64,000 nucleotides of DNA from Conservatibacter flavescens. Its GTDB lineage: Bacteria; Pseudomonadota; Gammaproteobacteria; Enterobacterales; Pasteurellaceae. Made by a program: the position numbers and the translations under genes. Shown piece after piece: positions 46,061-55,103 of this stretch. The DNA is taken from positions 230,259 to 294,258 of the forward strand of contig NZ_PHHA01000003.1 of NCBI RefSeq assembly GCF_002795425.1, given 5' to 3'. Each line of letters starts with the position of its first letter. The stretch's first letter is position 1. The notes below the pieces were generated by a model, which was given only the letters and a program-made list of their open reading frames with translations, did not search any database and was not told the DNA's origin.

Positions 46061-46087
46061 AAAGCGGACGGGATTATCCGCTTTTTT
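46061..46087 (+). terminator. Terminator before gene G
   Basis: AAAGCGGA (46061-46068) pairs with TCCGCTTT (46077-46084), followed by TTT. The T run is short. Confidence 0.7.
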
Positions 46088-46108
46088 AGTGTGGCAGAGA
46101 TTAAACCA

Positions 46109-46525
46109 ATGATTGAGATTAAGATTGAAAACACCGATGAGGTGGCAAAGGTATTGCAGGCGGTGGCAGAAAAAGCGAAGCACCGCACTGATCTTATGAG
46201 AAAATTAGCAGGGCGAATGGAATATGCGGTAAAAACTAATTTCCATGAAGGTGGTCGCCCAAAATGGCTGGGGTTAAAATATCGTAGTGGTAAACCGTTG
46301 GTTGATTCAGAAGTATTGTCAGAAAGTATTAGTAGTGAATACGATAACGATAATGCGATTGTCGGTACCAATGAACCTTATGCAGCGATACACCAGTTTG
46401 GTGGTATGGCTGGGCGAGGTAAAAAAGTGAAAATTCCTGCGCGTCCATTTTTAAAACTTACTCCTGATGATGAAGAGGATTTGTTGGAAGATGTGCAAGA
46501 TTATTTCAGTAGTCTGATTAAATAA
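46109..46525 (+). CDS. Virion morphogenesis protein G (Mu gp31-like)
   Basis: 138 residues. MIEIKIENTDEVAKVLQAVA start, then YAAIHQFGGMAGRGKKVKIP and ARPFLKLTPDDEEDLLEDVQ, the tail-completion/virion morphogenesis (Phage_tail_S) pattern. It acts in joining or completing head and tail. The start is uncertain: a GTG six codons earlier (46091) is possible and neither has a strong ribosome site. Confidence 0.88.
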   Translation: MIEIKIENTDEVAKVLQAVAEKAKHRTDLMRKLAGRMEYAVKTNFHEGGRPKWLGLKYRSGKPLVDSEVLSESISSEYDNDNAIVGTNEPYAAIHQFGGMAGRGKKVKIPARPFLKLTPDDEEDLLEDVQDYFSSLIK

Positions 46526-46533
46526 TTTAAAAT

Positions 46534-46569
46534 AACGCCTTAAAACGCATTTAGGGCGTTTTTATTTTA
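46534..46569 (+). terminator. Terminator after gene G
   Basis: An 11-bp stem with one G-T pair (46534-46544 with 46550-46560) and 5-base loop, then TTTATTTTAT. Confidence 0.85.
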
Positions 46570-46758
46570 TGTTAGTATAGTTTTTTCGATTAGTTTATTT
46601 AACTCGCTTTTAAAACGATTTAAAGCGGTTTTAAAACGGTTTTTAACTTTCTTTCATTTCTTTATTCTTAAAATTCTCAAAAAACTGAACCTGTTTTCCC
46701 TTTTTGCTGCGTTGTAATGGACTATTCTGTCATCCTCTAATCGGACTAAGGATAATCA
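46570..46758. promoter_or_regulatory. Central gap between G and I: late promoter, possible gyrase site
   Basis: A 189-base AT-rich gap without genes. It holds the repeated block TTTTAAAACG (twice, about 46609-46640) and should include the promoter of the I-T operon, as in Mu. In Mu the strong gyrase-binding site that aligns the prophage ends for replication lies in exactly this G-I gap, near the genome centre; here the gap is about 16.6 kb from the left end. That function is inferred from place alone. Confidence 0.45.
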
Positions 46759-47796
46759 ATGACATTAACACCTATCGCTTGTAGCTTTGAAATTGGCAAA
46801 TTAGACGTAAACGGACGTATCCAGCTCACGCCTTATGGCCGGTTCTTTGCTTCAGACGGTCGAGATGATAAAGGGGGCTGGTATGTAGATGATTCAAACG
46901 GTTATTTATTAGCAGACGAGCTAAATACTCGCCAAGTCGAACCAATGGTGGATTATGAACATAAGACACTACGGGCGAAAGAGTTTGGCGAGGAGAATCC
47001 AGCTTCAGGTTGGATTAAAAAGGTCGAGTACATTTCAGGTCAAGGGTTATTTGCTGACGTGAAATGGACTGATAAAGCTCGTGAGCAGATTAAAAGCGGT
47101 GAATATAAATACCTTTCTCCACTTTTCTTAGCAGATAGCGAGGGAAAAGTCGTCAAGATTGTGAACGCAGCATTAACCAATACGCCTGCGTGCCACGAAA
47201 TTGCCGAAGTGTATGCCTTATCTGCCGACTTCCACTCTCAAACAGGAAATAACAATCAAATGTTAGCAATTTTACAACAGCTTTTTGGCACACCGAATGC
47301 CACTGAAGCAGAAATGAAAGAAAAACTAACCGCACTTTCGGCATCGAAAGGCGATTCTAAAGTGGCTTTAAGTGCGGTTTATGATGAGCTTAAAAGCAAA
47401 GACACGCAAATGGTGGCGTTATCTGCCAAAGTCGATAACCCAGACCCTGCTAAATACGTTGCTTTATCGGAATTACAAACGGTGCAAAGTGAGCTTAATC
47501 AGGTAAAAGCACAGATGAATGCGGACAAAGCAGCCGCGTTAATTGAAACCGCGCTTTCGGAAGGTAAATTATTGCCTGCTCAAAAAGCGTGGGCGGAAGA
47601 GTTAGCTAAAACCAATTTAACCGCACTGTCTGATTATTTGAAAACAGTTACGCCTAATCCTGCGTTGGGTGGTATGCAATCTCAAGATAAACCGACCGAA
47701 CAGACCGTAGCATTAAGTGAGGCAGAGCGAGCAGCAGTGAAAATGCTTGGTATGAGCGAAGAAGAATTTATTAAAGTCCATAAGGAGACAAAATAA
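46759..47796 (+). CDS. Head protease and scaffold I (Mu gp32-like)
   Basis: 345 residues. The N-terminal Mu_I protease region has QLTPYGRFFASDGR, QVEPMVDYEHKTLRA, SGEYKYLSPLFL and ALTNTPACHEI. The C-terminal half is low-complexity and helical with several ALSA/ALSE repeats and works as scaffold; Mu makes it also as a separate product Z from an internal start. Two uptake cores face each other at 47329 and 47370 and encode part of the ALSA text. AAGGATAA precedes the ATG. Confidence 0.92.
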   Translation: MTLTPIACSFEIGKLDVNGRIQLTPYGRFFASDGRDDKGGWYVDDSNGYLLADELNTRQVEPMVDYEHKTLRAKEFGEENPASGWIKKVEYISGQGLFADVKWTDKAREQIKSGEYKYLSPLFLADSEGKVVKIVNAALTNTPACHEIAEVYALSADFHSQTGNNNQMLAILQQLFGTPNATEAEMKEKLTALSASKGDSKVALSAVYDELKSKDTQMVALSAKVDNPDPAKYVALSELQTVQSELNQVKAQMNADKAAALIETALSEGKLLPAQKAWAEELAKTNLTALSDYLKTVTPNPALGGMQSQDKPTEQTVALSEAERAAVKMLGMSEEEFIKVHKETK

Positions 47797-48716
47797 TGTC
47801 GTTTAAAAAATCAGATGTACTTAACATTTTAGATGCCCAGTTTCGTAAAGAATTTCTAACAGGTATCGGGTTGATCAAACCACAATACCAAGAGATTGCA
47901 ATGACAGTTTCCTCTAACACGAAAGTGAATACCTATGGCTTTTTAGGTCAATTCCCGAAAATGCGTGAATGGGTGGGTGAGCGTCAAATTCAGAAGATGC
48001 AGGCTCAAGGAATGAGTATCGAAAATAAAACCTATGAGAGCACAGTGAGTGTGCCTCGTACGGATATTGAAGATGACCAAGTGGGATTATTTCGTCCAAT
48101 GGTTCAGCAGGCGGGGCAGTCTGCTGCTGAGTTGCCTGATGATTTGGTGTTTAGCCTATTGAAAGAAGGTAAATCGACACTTTGTTACGATGGACAGAAC
48201 TTCTTCGATACAGAACATCCTGTCTATGAAAACGTGGATGGTACAGGTACTGTAAAACAGCAGAAAAATATCACAACAGGTTCTACTGCATCCGCTCCTG
48301 TATTTTATGTTTTTGACACAACCAACGGCATTAAACCGCTGATTTGGCAGGAACGTACAAAACCTGAAATTGAAGCAAAGTTCGACCCGTCAAAATCGGA
48401 CAAAGTCTTTATGGAAGACGTCTATTTATGGGGTGTGCGTGCTCGTGGTGCAGCAGGTTTCGGTTTTTGGCAGTTAGCTCATCGTGTTGAGCAAACTGAA
48501 ATGACTGCGGAAAACTTGATGAAGGTGATTGCTGAAATGCAGTCTCTTAAAGGTGATGGTGGGAAATTGCTTAACATTCGTCCGAATGTGATTGTTGTGC
48601 CACCTTCGCTTGAGTTTATAGCTCGTCAGATTTGTGAAGGCGAGTTGATTAACGGTACGACCAATATTTTAAAAGGTCGTTTAAAAGTCGTTGTATCTTC
48701 ACAAATTATTGAATAA
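47796..48716 (+). CDS. Major head subunit T (Mu gp34-like)
   Basis: 306 residues. Text FRKEFLTGIGLIKPQYQEIA, NTYGFLGQFPKMREWVGERQ, FFDTEHPVY and LNIRPNVIVVPPSLE matches the Mu gpT family, an HK97-fold capsid protein. It builds the icosahedral shell around the scaffold. ATG overlaps the TAA of gene I by one base, with AAGGAG upstream. Confidence 0.95.
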   Translation: MSFKKSDVLNILDAQFRKEFLTGIGLIKPQYQEIAMTVSSNTKVNTYGFLGQFPKMREWVGERQIQKMQAQGMSIENKTYESTVSVPRTDIEDDQVGLFRPMVQQAGQSAAELPDDLVFSLLKEGKSTLCYDGQNFFDTEHPVYENVDGTGTVKQQKNITTGSTASAPVFYVFDTTNGIKPLIWQERTKPEIEAKFDPSKSDKVFMEDVYLWGVRARGAAGFGFWQLAHRVEQTEMTAENLMKVIAEMQSLKGDGGKLLNIRPNVIVVPPSLEFIARQICEGELINGTTNILKGRLKVVVSSQIIE

Positions 48717-48762
48717 GTAACGTCCCCTTATCTTCTAATGAGAGGGGAAATATGAGGTGTAT

Positions 48763-49122
48763 ATGGCAAGAGCGAAAAATAAACCTGATGAAGCTAAAGT
48801 GGTTGATGGGGTGTTAGGTACTGATGGAGATAACAAGACTGAAAACCCTTCGTTTGAAGAAGAGGAAAGCGGCGAGGATATTGCTACCGAAGACGGCGGA
48901 GTTGTAACCAAAGCGACTGTTTATAAATTATTAGCATCACACCCCACAGGCTCTTACTGGCGTGGTGGCGTACATTTTACGCGAGGTGTCGAGGTTGAGG
49001 TTAATGATCTTGATTGGTCTGTTGAGCAAATTGAAGAAATGCTGAATGACTCATGGCTGGAGTGTGTGCGAGTTGTGCCGATGAGCAAGGCAGAGTATGA
49101 AGCATTAAAAGCAGGCGAATAA
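48763..49122 (+). CDS. Mu gp35-like protein
   Basis: 119 residues. Acidic N-terminal half, then VYKLLASHPTGSYWRGGVHF and a C-terminal EYEALKA. This place and text match FluMu/Mu gp35. Role unclear, perhaps head completion. Start chosen at the ATG with GAGGTG upstream; an ATG two codons earlier exists. Confidence 0.8.
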   Translation: MARAKNKPDEAKVVDGVLGTDGDNKTENPSFEEEESGEDIATEDGGVVTKATVYKLLASHPTGSYWRGGVHFTRGVEVEVNDLDWSVEQIEEMLNDSWLECVRVVPMSKAEYEALKAGE

Positions 49123-49571
49123 TGGCATACGCAAGCGTTGAAGACTTTATTTTACGGGTAGGTGAGCTACAAGCAATTGAGCTTACCGACCGTGAGCAGC
49201 CTTTTACTCACACTGTAAATGAAACGGTGCTGAATATCGCATTAGGCGATAGTAGCTCGCAGATTGATGGTTATTTGGCAGGGCGATACCAGTTGCCGCT
49301 TGATAAAGTGCCGTTAAATTTGGTGCGAATTTGCTGTGATTTAGCTCGTTTCCGCTTATGCAGTATGAGTAATGTAACGATTACTGATGAGGTACGGGAG
49401 CGTTATGAAGAGGCTTTAAAAGAGCTTGCGTTGCTTGCCAAAGGGATAACAGCACTGGGCATTGAGCAAGAGCTTGAGAATGACCCAACAGGCGATATGG
49501 TTGTGATGTTTTCCAATGGGAATACAAGGATTTTTAGCCGTGATCACAAAAATAGAGAACGCATTGCTTGA
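49122..49571 (+). CDS. Head-tail joining protein, DUF1320 (Mu gp36-like)
   Basis: 149 residues. MAYASVEDFILRVGELQAIE, IDGYLAGRYQLPL and LVRICCDLARFRL are DUF1320 text. Likely a head-completion (connector) protein. One-base overlap with the preceding stop. Confidence 0.9.
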   Translation: MAYASVEDFILRVGELQAIELTDREQPFTHTVNETVLNIALGDSSSQIDGYLAGRYQLPLDKVPLNLVRICCDLARFRLCSMSNVTITDEVRERYEEALKELALLAKGITALGIEQELENDPTGDMVVMFSNGNTRIFSRDHKNRERIA

Positions 49572-50193
49572 CCGTTTAAAACGTGGTTTAGGCGGTTTGG
49601 TGTATGGGGTGTCAAGTTATACAGGGCAATTCGATGATCCCGAGCTTGATATACGCCGGTTGCCTGTAGCGTTAGTCTCGTATGGTGGGACTAAATCTAG
49701 TAGTGTTAATGTCGGAATGTCGAGCGGAAAGCGGTTTAAGAATGTAGATACTTTCGTGGTTTTGGTTATTAGCCGATCTTTTCACTCTGAGCAAACAGGG
49801 CGACATGGCTCATTAATTCGAGTGGGAGCGAATCAGTTGATTGAGGCGGTGAAATATCTGTTAATCAATCAAACGCTTGGGCAGTTGGTTGAGCCAATTA
49901 AACCTTTGCGGGTTCGCACTCTTTGGAATAATAAGGAAGTAAAAAAAGAAAAGTTATCTGCCTATGCGATTGAATTTGAAATAAGTTATTTACAGGCCCC
50001 TGCGCTAGAGGATGGGAGGTACCCAGAAGGCTCTGATGATGAAAGCAATATTGAGTATTTGTTTAAACATTATCAGGCGGAGCTTGATGAACCTTACCCT
50101 GATTTATCTGCCATTGCAGGCAAGATTTATAATCCGACAAACAATGCCGAAGTCGGCTTTGAGGTAAAACTGAATGAAAGTAAAAGCGATTAG
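49540..50193 (+). CDS. DUF1834 protein (Mu gp37-like)
   Basis: About 217 residues. LLDRLKRGLGGLVYGVSSYT, RRLPVALVSYGG and LRVRTLWNNKEVKKEKLSAY fit gp37/DUF1834, thought to be a tail terminator or completion protein. I prefer the GTG at 49540, with AAGGA upstream; an ATG at 49516 is possible. It overlaps gp36 by about 30 bases. Confidence 0.82.
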   Translation: MITKIENALLDRLKRGLGGLVYGVSSYTGQFDDPELDIRRLPVALVSYGGTKSSSVNVGMSSGKRFKNVDTFVVLVISRSFHSEQTGRHGSLIRVGANQLIEAVKYLLINQTLGQLVEPIKPLRVRTLWNNKEVKKEKLSAYAIEFEISYLQAPALEDGRYPEGSDDESNIEYLFKHYQAELDEPYPDLSAIAGKIYNPTNNAEVGFEVKLNESKSD

Positions 50194-50371
50194 TGGCGTG
50201 CGAGTGCCAATGGAGAATGCACCGCATAAATATATTACAGATAGCGTTGCGGTTGAGGTGGAAAACACACTTTATTATCGCCGTCGTATTGCGGACGGGG
50301 ATTTAATCCGAGTGGTTGAGCCAACTGGCACAGCACGCACCAAGAAAACCGATGAAGCGGAGGCGAAATAA
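50174..50371 (+). CDS. DUF2635 protein (Mu gp38-like)
   Basis: 65 residues. VPMENAPHKYITDSVAVEVE, YYRRRIADGDLIRV matches gp38/DUF2635, a small tail protein of unknown role before the sheath gene. Overlaps gp37 by 20 bases and the sheath start by one. Confidence 0.82.
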   Translation: MKVKAISGVRVPMENAPHKYITDSVAVEVENTLYYRRRIADGDLIRVVEPTGTARTKKTDEAEAK

Positions 50372-51795
50372 TGAGTGAAACCAATATCACGTTTAACAAT
50401 ATCCCTGCCAGCATTCGTGTGCCGGGTAATTACACGGAATACGATGTAACAGGGGCAGTCACGGCATTGCCTGTTAATCCGCAAGAAGTGTTGATTATTG
50501 CACCGCAAACATTGGATTTAAACGGAGCAAGCTATTCTGCCCCTGTGAAAGTGTATTCAGACACTGAAGCGGCAACGGCATTTGGTGCTGGCTCACTTGC
50601 TCATTTAATGGTGCGACAAGCCCTTAAAAATAACGCAAATATGAATTTAACGGTGGTGGGGTTGGCTGACCATTCAGCGGGTGTAGTGGCTGAAGGTGCG
50701 ATACAAGTAAGCGGTACAGCAAGCACAGCGGGCGTATTAACACTGGTCATTATGGGGACGAAATATGCTATTTCCACCTCAAAAGGCGAGGTGGCTGCGG
50801 ATATTGCCCGCCGTTTGAATGCTTATATTAACGCTCAAGAGGCAAGCCCAGTAGTGGCGAAAGTGTCGGGAGATACGATTACTTTGACGGCAAAAAACAA
50901 AGGCGAAACAGGTAATGAAATCTCGTTAAGCTATACCAACACGGCAACAGGTGTGTCACTTACGATTACACCAATGGCGAACGGTCAGCAAAATGCGGAT
51001 ATGACGGATGCCTTAGCCAGTGTGGCGGGTACGCATTACAACATTATCGTTAGTCCGTTTGTGGATACCGATAATGCCAATGCGTTAAAAGAGCATTTAG
51101 AGGCGGTGTCTGCCCCGACAGCGAAAAAGCCTGCAATTGGTGTAATGGGCTGGCGAAAAACGCTTGCCACAGGCACAACCTTTACCAGCACATTAAATTT
51201 CGAGCGTTTAACTGTGGCGTGGTATAAGGGCTGTATTGAACCTTGTGCATTGATTGCAGCAGGTTATGCAGCGATTATTGCCAGCGAAGAAGATCCAGCA
51301 CGTCCGCTTAATACGTTAGCTGTGAAAGGGTTAAGTTTGGTTGATGATTCGCAAATACCAACGTGGGCGGAATATAACCAAGCGTTGTATAACGGCTTAA
51401 GCCCGTTAAATATCGTCAATAGCACGGTGCAGATTATGCGTGCGATTACCACTTACACAAAATCGGCAACGGGTGTAGATGACCCAAGTTATTTAGAGCT
51501 TGGCACGATTCGTTCGTTAGATTATGGGCGAAAAGCGATTGAGCAGCGTTTAGCGTTACGTTTTGGGCGATCTAAACTTGTGAAAGCAAAAACGCCTTCG
51601 GCGGTACGGTCTGAAATTTTAGATGTGATGTATCGGCTGGAAAATGCGGAAATTTGGCAAAGTGTTGATGCCAATAAGGCGAAATTGATTTGCACAATCA
51701 ATGCACAAGATGATACTCGTATTGATTCTGAAGTGCCTGCGGATGTGGTGAAAGGGTTGCATGTGTTGGCAACCAAAGTAATGTTGGTTTCATAA
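50371..51795 (+). CDS. Contractile tail sheath protein L (Mu gp39-like)
   Basis: 474 residues. ITFNNIPASIRVPGNYTEYD start, YNIIVSPFVDTDNANALKEH, GVDDPSYLELGTIRSLDYGR and LRFGRSKLVK near the C-terminus are sheath family text. It forms the contracting outer tube, so this prophage has a myovirus tail. Confidence 0.95.
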   Translation: MSETNITFNNIPASIRVPGNYTEYDVTGAVTALPVNPQEVLIIAPQTLDLNGASYSAPVKVYSDTEAATAFGAGSLAHLMVRQALKNNANMNLTVVGLADHSAGVVAEGAIQVSGTASTAGVLTLVIMGTKYAISTSKGEVAADIARRLNAYINAQEASPVVAKVSGDTITLTAKNKGETGNEISLSYTNTATGVSLTITPMANGQQNADMTDALASVAGTHYNIIVSPFVDTDNANALKEHLEAVSAPTAKKPAIGVMGWRKTLATGTTFTSTLNFERLTVAWYKGCIEPCALIAAGYAAIIASEEDPARPLNTLAVKGLSLVDDSQIPTWAEYNQALYNGLSPLNIVNSTVQIMRAITTYTKSATGVDDPSYLELGTIRSLDYGRKAIEQRLALRFGRSKLVKAKTPSAVRSEILDVMYRLENAEIWQSVDANKAKLICTINAQDDTRIDSEVPADVVKGLHVLATKVMLVS

Positions 51796-51805
51796 GGGGG
51801 CGTAA

Positions 51806-52177
51806 ATGGCTGAATATGTAGGGGCAATTGTGCTTGAAGTGGACGGTGTTGAGGTGGAGGTAACGAAATGTGATCCGAAAGTCAGTACCGGACGTAAAGG
51901 GGTGAAAACCTTAAACCGTACGGGGCGTATGCGTGGCTTTATTCAAGGTATTGCGGAATACACGCTCTCAATTACGGCTGTGAAACCGAAAGACGGTGCG
52001 AAAATTGATTGGGATAACATTACCAACGCGAAAGTTACGTTTTATCCATTGGGCGATGATGGCTCTCGTACCACTTATCAAGGCTGTTTTACCACTGAAG
52101 TAGGCGAAAGCTACACAGTGGACAATGAGGCAGTGATTGATATTCAAATGGGTGCGTTAAACAAGGTGGTTGAATAA
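51806..52177 (+). CDS. Tail tube protein M (Mu gp40-like)
   Basis: 123 residues. GRKGVKTLNRTGRMRGFIQG, NAKVTFYPLGDDG and ESYTVDNEAVIDIQMGAL match the Mu tail tube family. Forms the inner tube. Overlaps the next start by one base. Confidence 0.93.
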   Translation: MAEYVGAIVLEVDGVEVEVTKCDPKVSTGRKGVKTLNRTGRMRGFIQGIAEYTLSITAVKPKDGAKIDWDNITNAKVTFYPLGDDGSRTTYQGCFTTEVGESYTVDNEAVIDIQMGALNKVVE

Positions 52178-52545
52178 TGGAACTAACACAAAAAGGCTTG
52201 TTGTTATTAGGTTTGCCGTATAACGGCAAGCTCTATTATGAGGTTGAAGCTCGTGTTTTAACAATGGGAACAGAATGCGAGGTACTGGAAAGCATTGAAG
52301 CTCTCAACTTAAACGCTGAAACACCTAGCACCAAAGATCAGGTGTTGAATGATTTGGCGTATATGGCAAAACAAATTCGTGTGGTGGGTATTCCCGAAAA
52401 TGAAGTTACCGCACTGTATTTGTTAGAGCATCTAGCCACTGATGATTATACCGTGTTAAATAGCTTGATTGCGGATTTGCGAAAAAAGCGTATAAACGCT
52501 GGGGAAAGCCCGAACTTAGCGGAAAGCGAGAACGAGCCTGCGTAG
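52177..52545 (+). CDS. Tail assembly chaperone (Mu gp41-like), zero-frame product
   Basis: 122 residues. LLLLGLPYNGKLYYEVEARV at the start, helical after. This is the short form of the tail chaperone that holds the tape measure during tube growth. Codon 104 (AAG at 52486-52488) ends a slippery heptamer from which a longer product is made. Confidence 0.9.
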   Translation: MELTQKGLLLLGLPYNGKLYYEVEARVLTMGTECEVLESIEALNLNAETPSTKDQVLNDLAYMAKQIRVVGIPENEVTALYLLEHLATDDYTVLNSLIADLRKKRINAGESPNLAESENEPA

Positions 52546-52766
52546 AAAAAGCCTTTGAGTATTATCGTCAGGCTTGCCTTGTTATGGCAAAAATGGGCTT
52601 TAGTGCAAAAGAAGTATGGGCAATGCCGTCGCTTGAGGTTGGGGCTTGGGTACGAACGTATATGGAGAGTCTTGGGGTTAAACCAACACAAGCGGCAGTA
52701 GAGGGCGGTAGCGGTGATAGTGTGGTGTATTCAAAACGCATTCCGCTGAGAGAATTAAAACGGTAA
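52177..52766 (+). CDS. Tail assembly chaperone, -1 frameshift product (gp41-gp42 fusion)
   Basis: Slippage by -1 after codon 104 continues for 92 codons to the TAA at 52764-52766, giving 196 residues. The added part reads AYKRWGKPELSGKRERACVE, AFEYYRQACLVMAKMGFSAK and ends RIPLRELKR; it has no start codon of its own at its beginning, so fusion is the natural reading. Mu and many tailed phages make the chaperone pair this way. Confidence 0.85.
52482..52488 (+). promoter_or_regulatory. Ribosomal -1 slippery heptamer
   Basis: A-AAA-AAG in the zero frame of the chaperone gene (codons CGA AAA AAG), the most efficient -1 slip type in E. coli-like ribosomes. The -1 frame is open to 52766. Confidence 0.85.
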
Positions 52767-52768
52767 TA

Positions 52769-52795
52769 AAAGGGGCTTTAACGCCCCTTTTTTGT
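52769..52795 (+). terminator. Terminator before the tape-measure gene
   Basis: AAAGGGGC (52769-52776) pairs with GCCCCTTT (52783-52790), followed by TTTTG. It lies inside the late operon, so it may only reduce transcription of the tape measure. Confidence 0.85.
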
Positions 52796-52814
52796 TGATT
52801 TAAAGGACGTTTAA

Positions 52815-55103
52815 ATGTCGGATTTAGAACTTAAACTGAAACTAAGAGCAGAGGACTTAGCCAGCCGTGTGCTGGACGGTGTGGTAGCAAAAACAAAGCG
52901 TGCTAATGATAGCGTTACCCAATCAACCAAACAGAACGAACAGGCTCAACAGGAAGCAAAACAGCAGACCGCACGAGTGGTGGACGATATTGCGACTAAA
53001 TCCACAATGCGAGCTAAACGTGCAGCGGAGGCGACACGCACGCTGGGGATTCGTACTGAAAAAGATTTGCAGGCGGAGTTAAGACGTACTCGTCAGGCTT
53101 ATCAAACCTTAGCAAAAAGCGGTGTGGCATCGGCGCGGGATTTAATGAAAGCTCGTGAGGCGGTCATTCGCAAAGAACGTGAGTTGCAAGCAGAAATGGG
53201 TAAAACCCCGCTTGGGCAGCGTGTAGCGAATGTGGGGCGTGGGATGATGGGCGTTGCTGCAGGCGTTGCCGCTGGAGCAATGGTAATGCGTGAGCCTGTG
53301 CGTAAATCTATGAGCTATGATCGTGAATTGGCAATGGTGGCAAATACGGCATTCTCCGACCGTGATGTGGCTGGGCGAATTGCAGGCAAGAAAGAGCTAC
53401 ACGAGGCGGTAAAAGGAGCGGTGCAATCAGCTGGTGGCACAAAAGAAGAAGCCCTTGCCTCGTTAAATGCGTTACTTGCCTCAGGTATGGACGCTAAAAT
53501 CGCAATGGACTTATTACCAACGTTGCAAAAAGGGGCGGTTGCCACAGGCGCAAGTGCGGAGGACTTAGCGGCGATTACGATCTCAGCTTTGCAAAATGGG
53601 ATTGCGCAGGCAGATATTGGCAAGGCGTTAGATATGGCTGTGGCAGCAGGGCAAGCGGGGCAATTTGAACTACAAGATATGGCACGATGGCTACCACAAC
53701 AAATGGCTGCTGCAAAATCAATGGGTTTACAAGGGTTGGAAGGGTTTGAAACGTTACTTGTAGCAAATCAGCAAGCACGCGTTACCGCAGGGACAAATGA
53801 TGAGGCGGGTAATAACCTTGTTAACTTGCTTGCTAAGGTTACAGCAAAAGAAACTAACGAACGTTTTAAAAAATATGAATATATTGATAGCAAAGGCAAA
53901 ACACGCAGCATCAACTTTGCTAAATCAATGGAGGCTTATAAGGGACAAGGTAAAAACTCACTTGAAGCTTTTATGGCAATTATGGATAACGTGGTGGGGA
54001 GTGATGAAAACTACAAGGCATTACAACAGAGGCTAAAAACAGCCAAAAAAGAAGATCAGAAAAAAATCCTTGATGAAATGACCGACATCGTTGAGGCGAC
54101 AGCAATTGGGCAAATTATCTCGGATAGACAAGCCGTAATGGCATTGGTGGGAATTAGAAACAATGCTGAGTTAGGCGAAGAAGTTAAAAAACAAATTAAA
54201 AACAGTGAAGGTGCTGTAGATACCTCACATAAAGTGATTGCAGACACGAATGATTACAAAGTAGATAAGATGAAATCGCAAGCCGAATTTGGGCAAATGG
54301 AGGGGCTTAAGGGATTTAATAATTTATTAGGCTCGGCAAGCGAAAAATTATCTGACTATATGGCTGAATATCCTGATTTAACCGCTGCATTGGCAGGAGC
54401 TGGTACCGGGATTGCTGCACTTGGTGCAGCTGCGCTAGCGGCAGCAGGCTCGATTAGTTTGTTGGGCGGGGGTAAAAGTGGAAGTGCAGGAGCTGGGGAT
54501 TTGCTCAGGAGAAGCAGTAAAGGTGCAAAAGGGGCGAGCCGACTGGGTAAATTTGGTAAGGGCGTGGGATTTTTAGCTAAAGGTGGTGTGGTTGCTGACT
54601 TGATTCTACACTCTGAAGAATTAAATAAAGGGGAAAATGAATGGATTAATACTCGACATGAAGATCATGCAAAAATGAAAATGATGTCAGAGGAAGAGAA
54701 GAAAGAATATATTAATAAAATTCAAGCTGCACAACAGAAAAGAGAGTATGACCACGCTAAAGAGTTATTAGGTAGTCGTTTTCGTCAGTTCTTTATCCCT
54801 CAAGAAAATATTGAACGAGCCAAGCGAGTGGTCGCAGATTATGAGGAGGCAAGACAAGTGAGTAGCTTAGCCTTATCTCAAACCTCTATACAGGGGCAGG
54901 TGGAAGCGGCAACAGGTACGCTTTCGCAATATCAGGCGGATTTTAATGCCTTTGGGGAAACGATTTCTGCCGGTTTACAAGCAGGCTTGGCGGCACAATC
55001 ACACACACTCGATAACCGCATTACAGTGGAGCTTGATGGCGCGGTGATTGCAGAGAATGTATCTCAGCGTCAATTTAACTTTTTAAATCGCGGGGTGGCT
55101 TAA
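52815..55103 (+). CDS. Tail tape measure protein (Mu gp42-like)
   Basis: 762 residues. Long helical N-terminus with the coiled coil QAELRRTRQAYQTLAKSG, the TP901-type core SYDRELAMVANTAFSDRD, KGAVATGASAEDLAAITISA, and two hydrophobic stretches (VGRGMMGVAAGVAAGAMVM and LAGAGTGIAALGAAALAAAG). Its length sets the tail length. A C-terminal segment (LDNRITVELDGAVIAENVSQ) resembles that of Mu relatives. AAGGACG precedes the ATG. Confidence 0.93.
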   Translation: MSDLELKLKLRAEDLASRVLDGVVAKTKRANDSVTQSTKQNEQAQQEAKQQTARVVDDIATKSTMRAKRAAEATRTLGIRTEKDLQAELRRTRQAYQTLAKSGVASARDLMKAREAVIRKERELQAEMGKTPLGQRVANVGRGMMGVAAGVAAGAMVMREPVRKSMSYDRELAMVANTAFSDRDVAGRIAGKKELHEAVKGAVQSAGGTKEEALASLNALLASGMDAKIAMDLLPTLQKGAVATGASAEDLAAITISALQNGIAQADIGKALDMAVAAGQAGQFELQDMARWLPQQMAAAKSMGLQGLEGFETLLVANQQARVTAGTNDEAGNNLVNLLAKVTAKETNERFKKYEYIDSKGKTRSINFAKSMEAYKGQGKNSLEAFMAIMDNVVGSDENYKALQQRLKTAKKEDQKKILDEMTDIVEATAIGQIISDRQAVMALVGIRNNAELGEEVKKQIKNSEGAVDTSHKVIADTNDYKVDKMKSQAEFGQMEGLKGFNNLLGSASEKLSDYMAEYPDLTAALAGAGTGIAALGAAALAAAGSISLLGGGKSGSAGAGDLLRRSSKGAKGASRLGKFGKGVGFLAKGGVVADLILHSEELNKGENEWINTRHEDHAKMKMMSEEEKKEYINKIQAAQQKREYDHAKELLGSRFRQFFIPQENIERAKRVVADYEEARQVSSLALSQTSIQGQVEAATGTLSQYQADFNAFGETISAGLQAGLAAQSHTLDNRITVELDGAVIAENVSQRQFNFLNRGVA

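Noticed and set aside
52584..52766. Separate 60-residue gene in the tail region
   Set aside because: It is the end of the -1 frameshift product of the tail chaperone gene; the frame is open further upstream to the slippery site.
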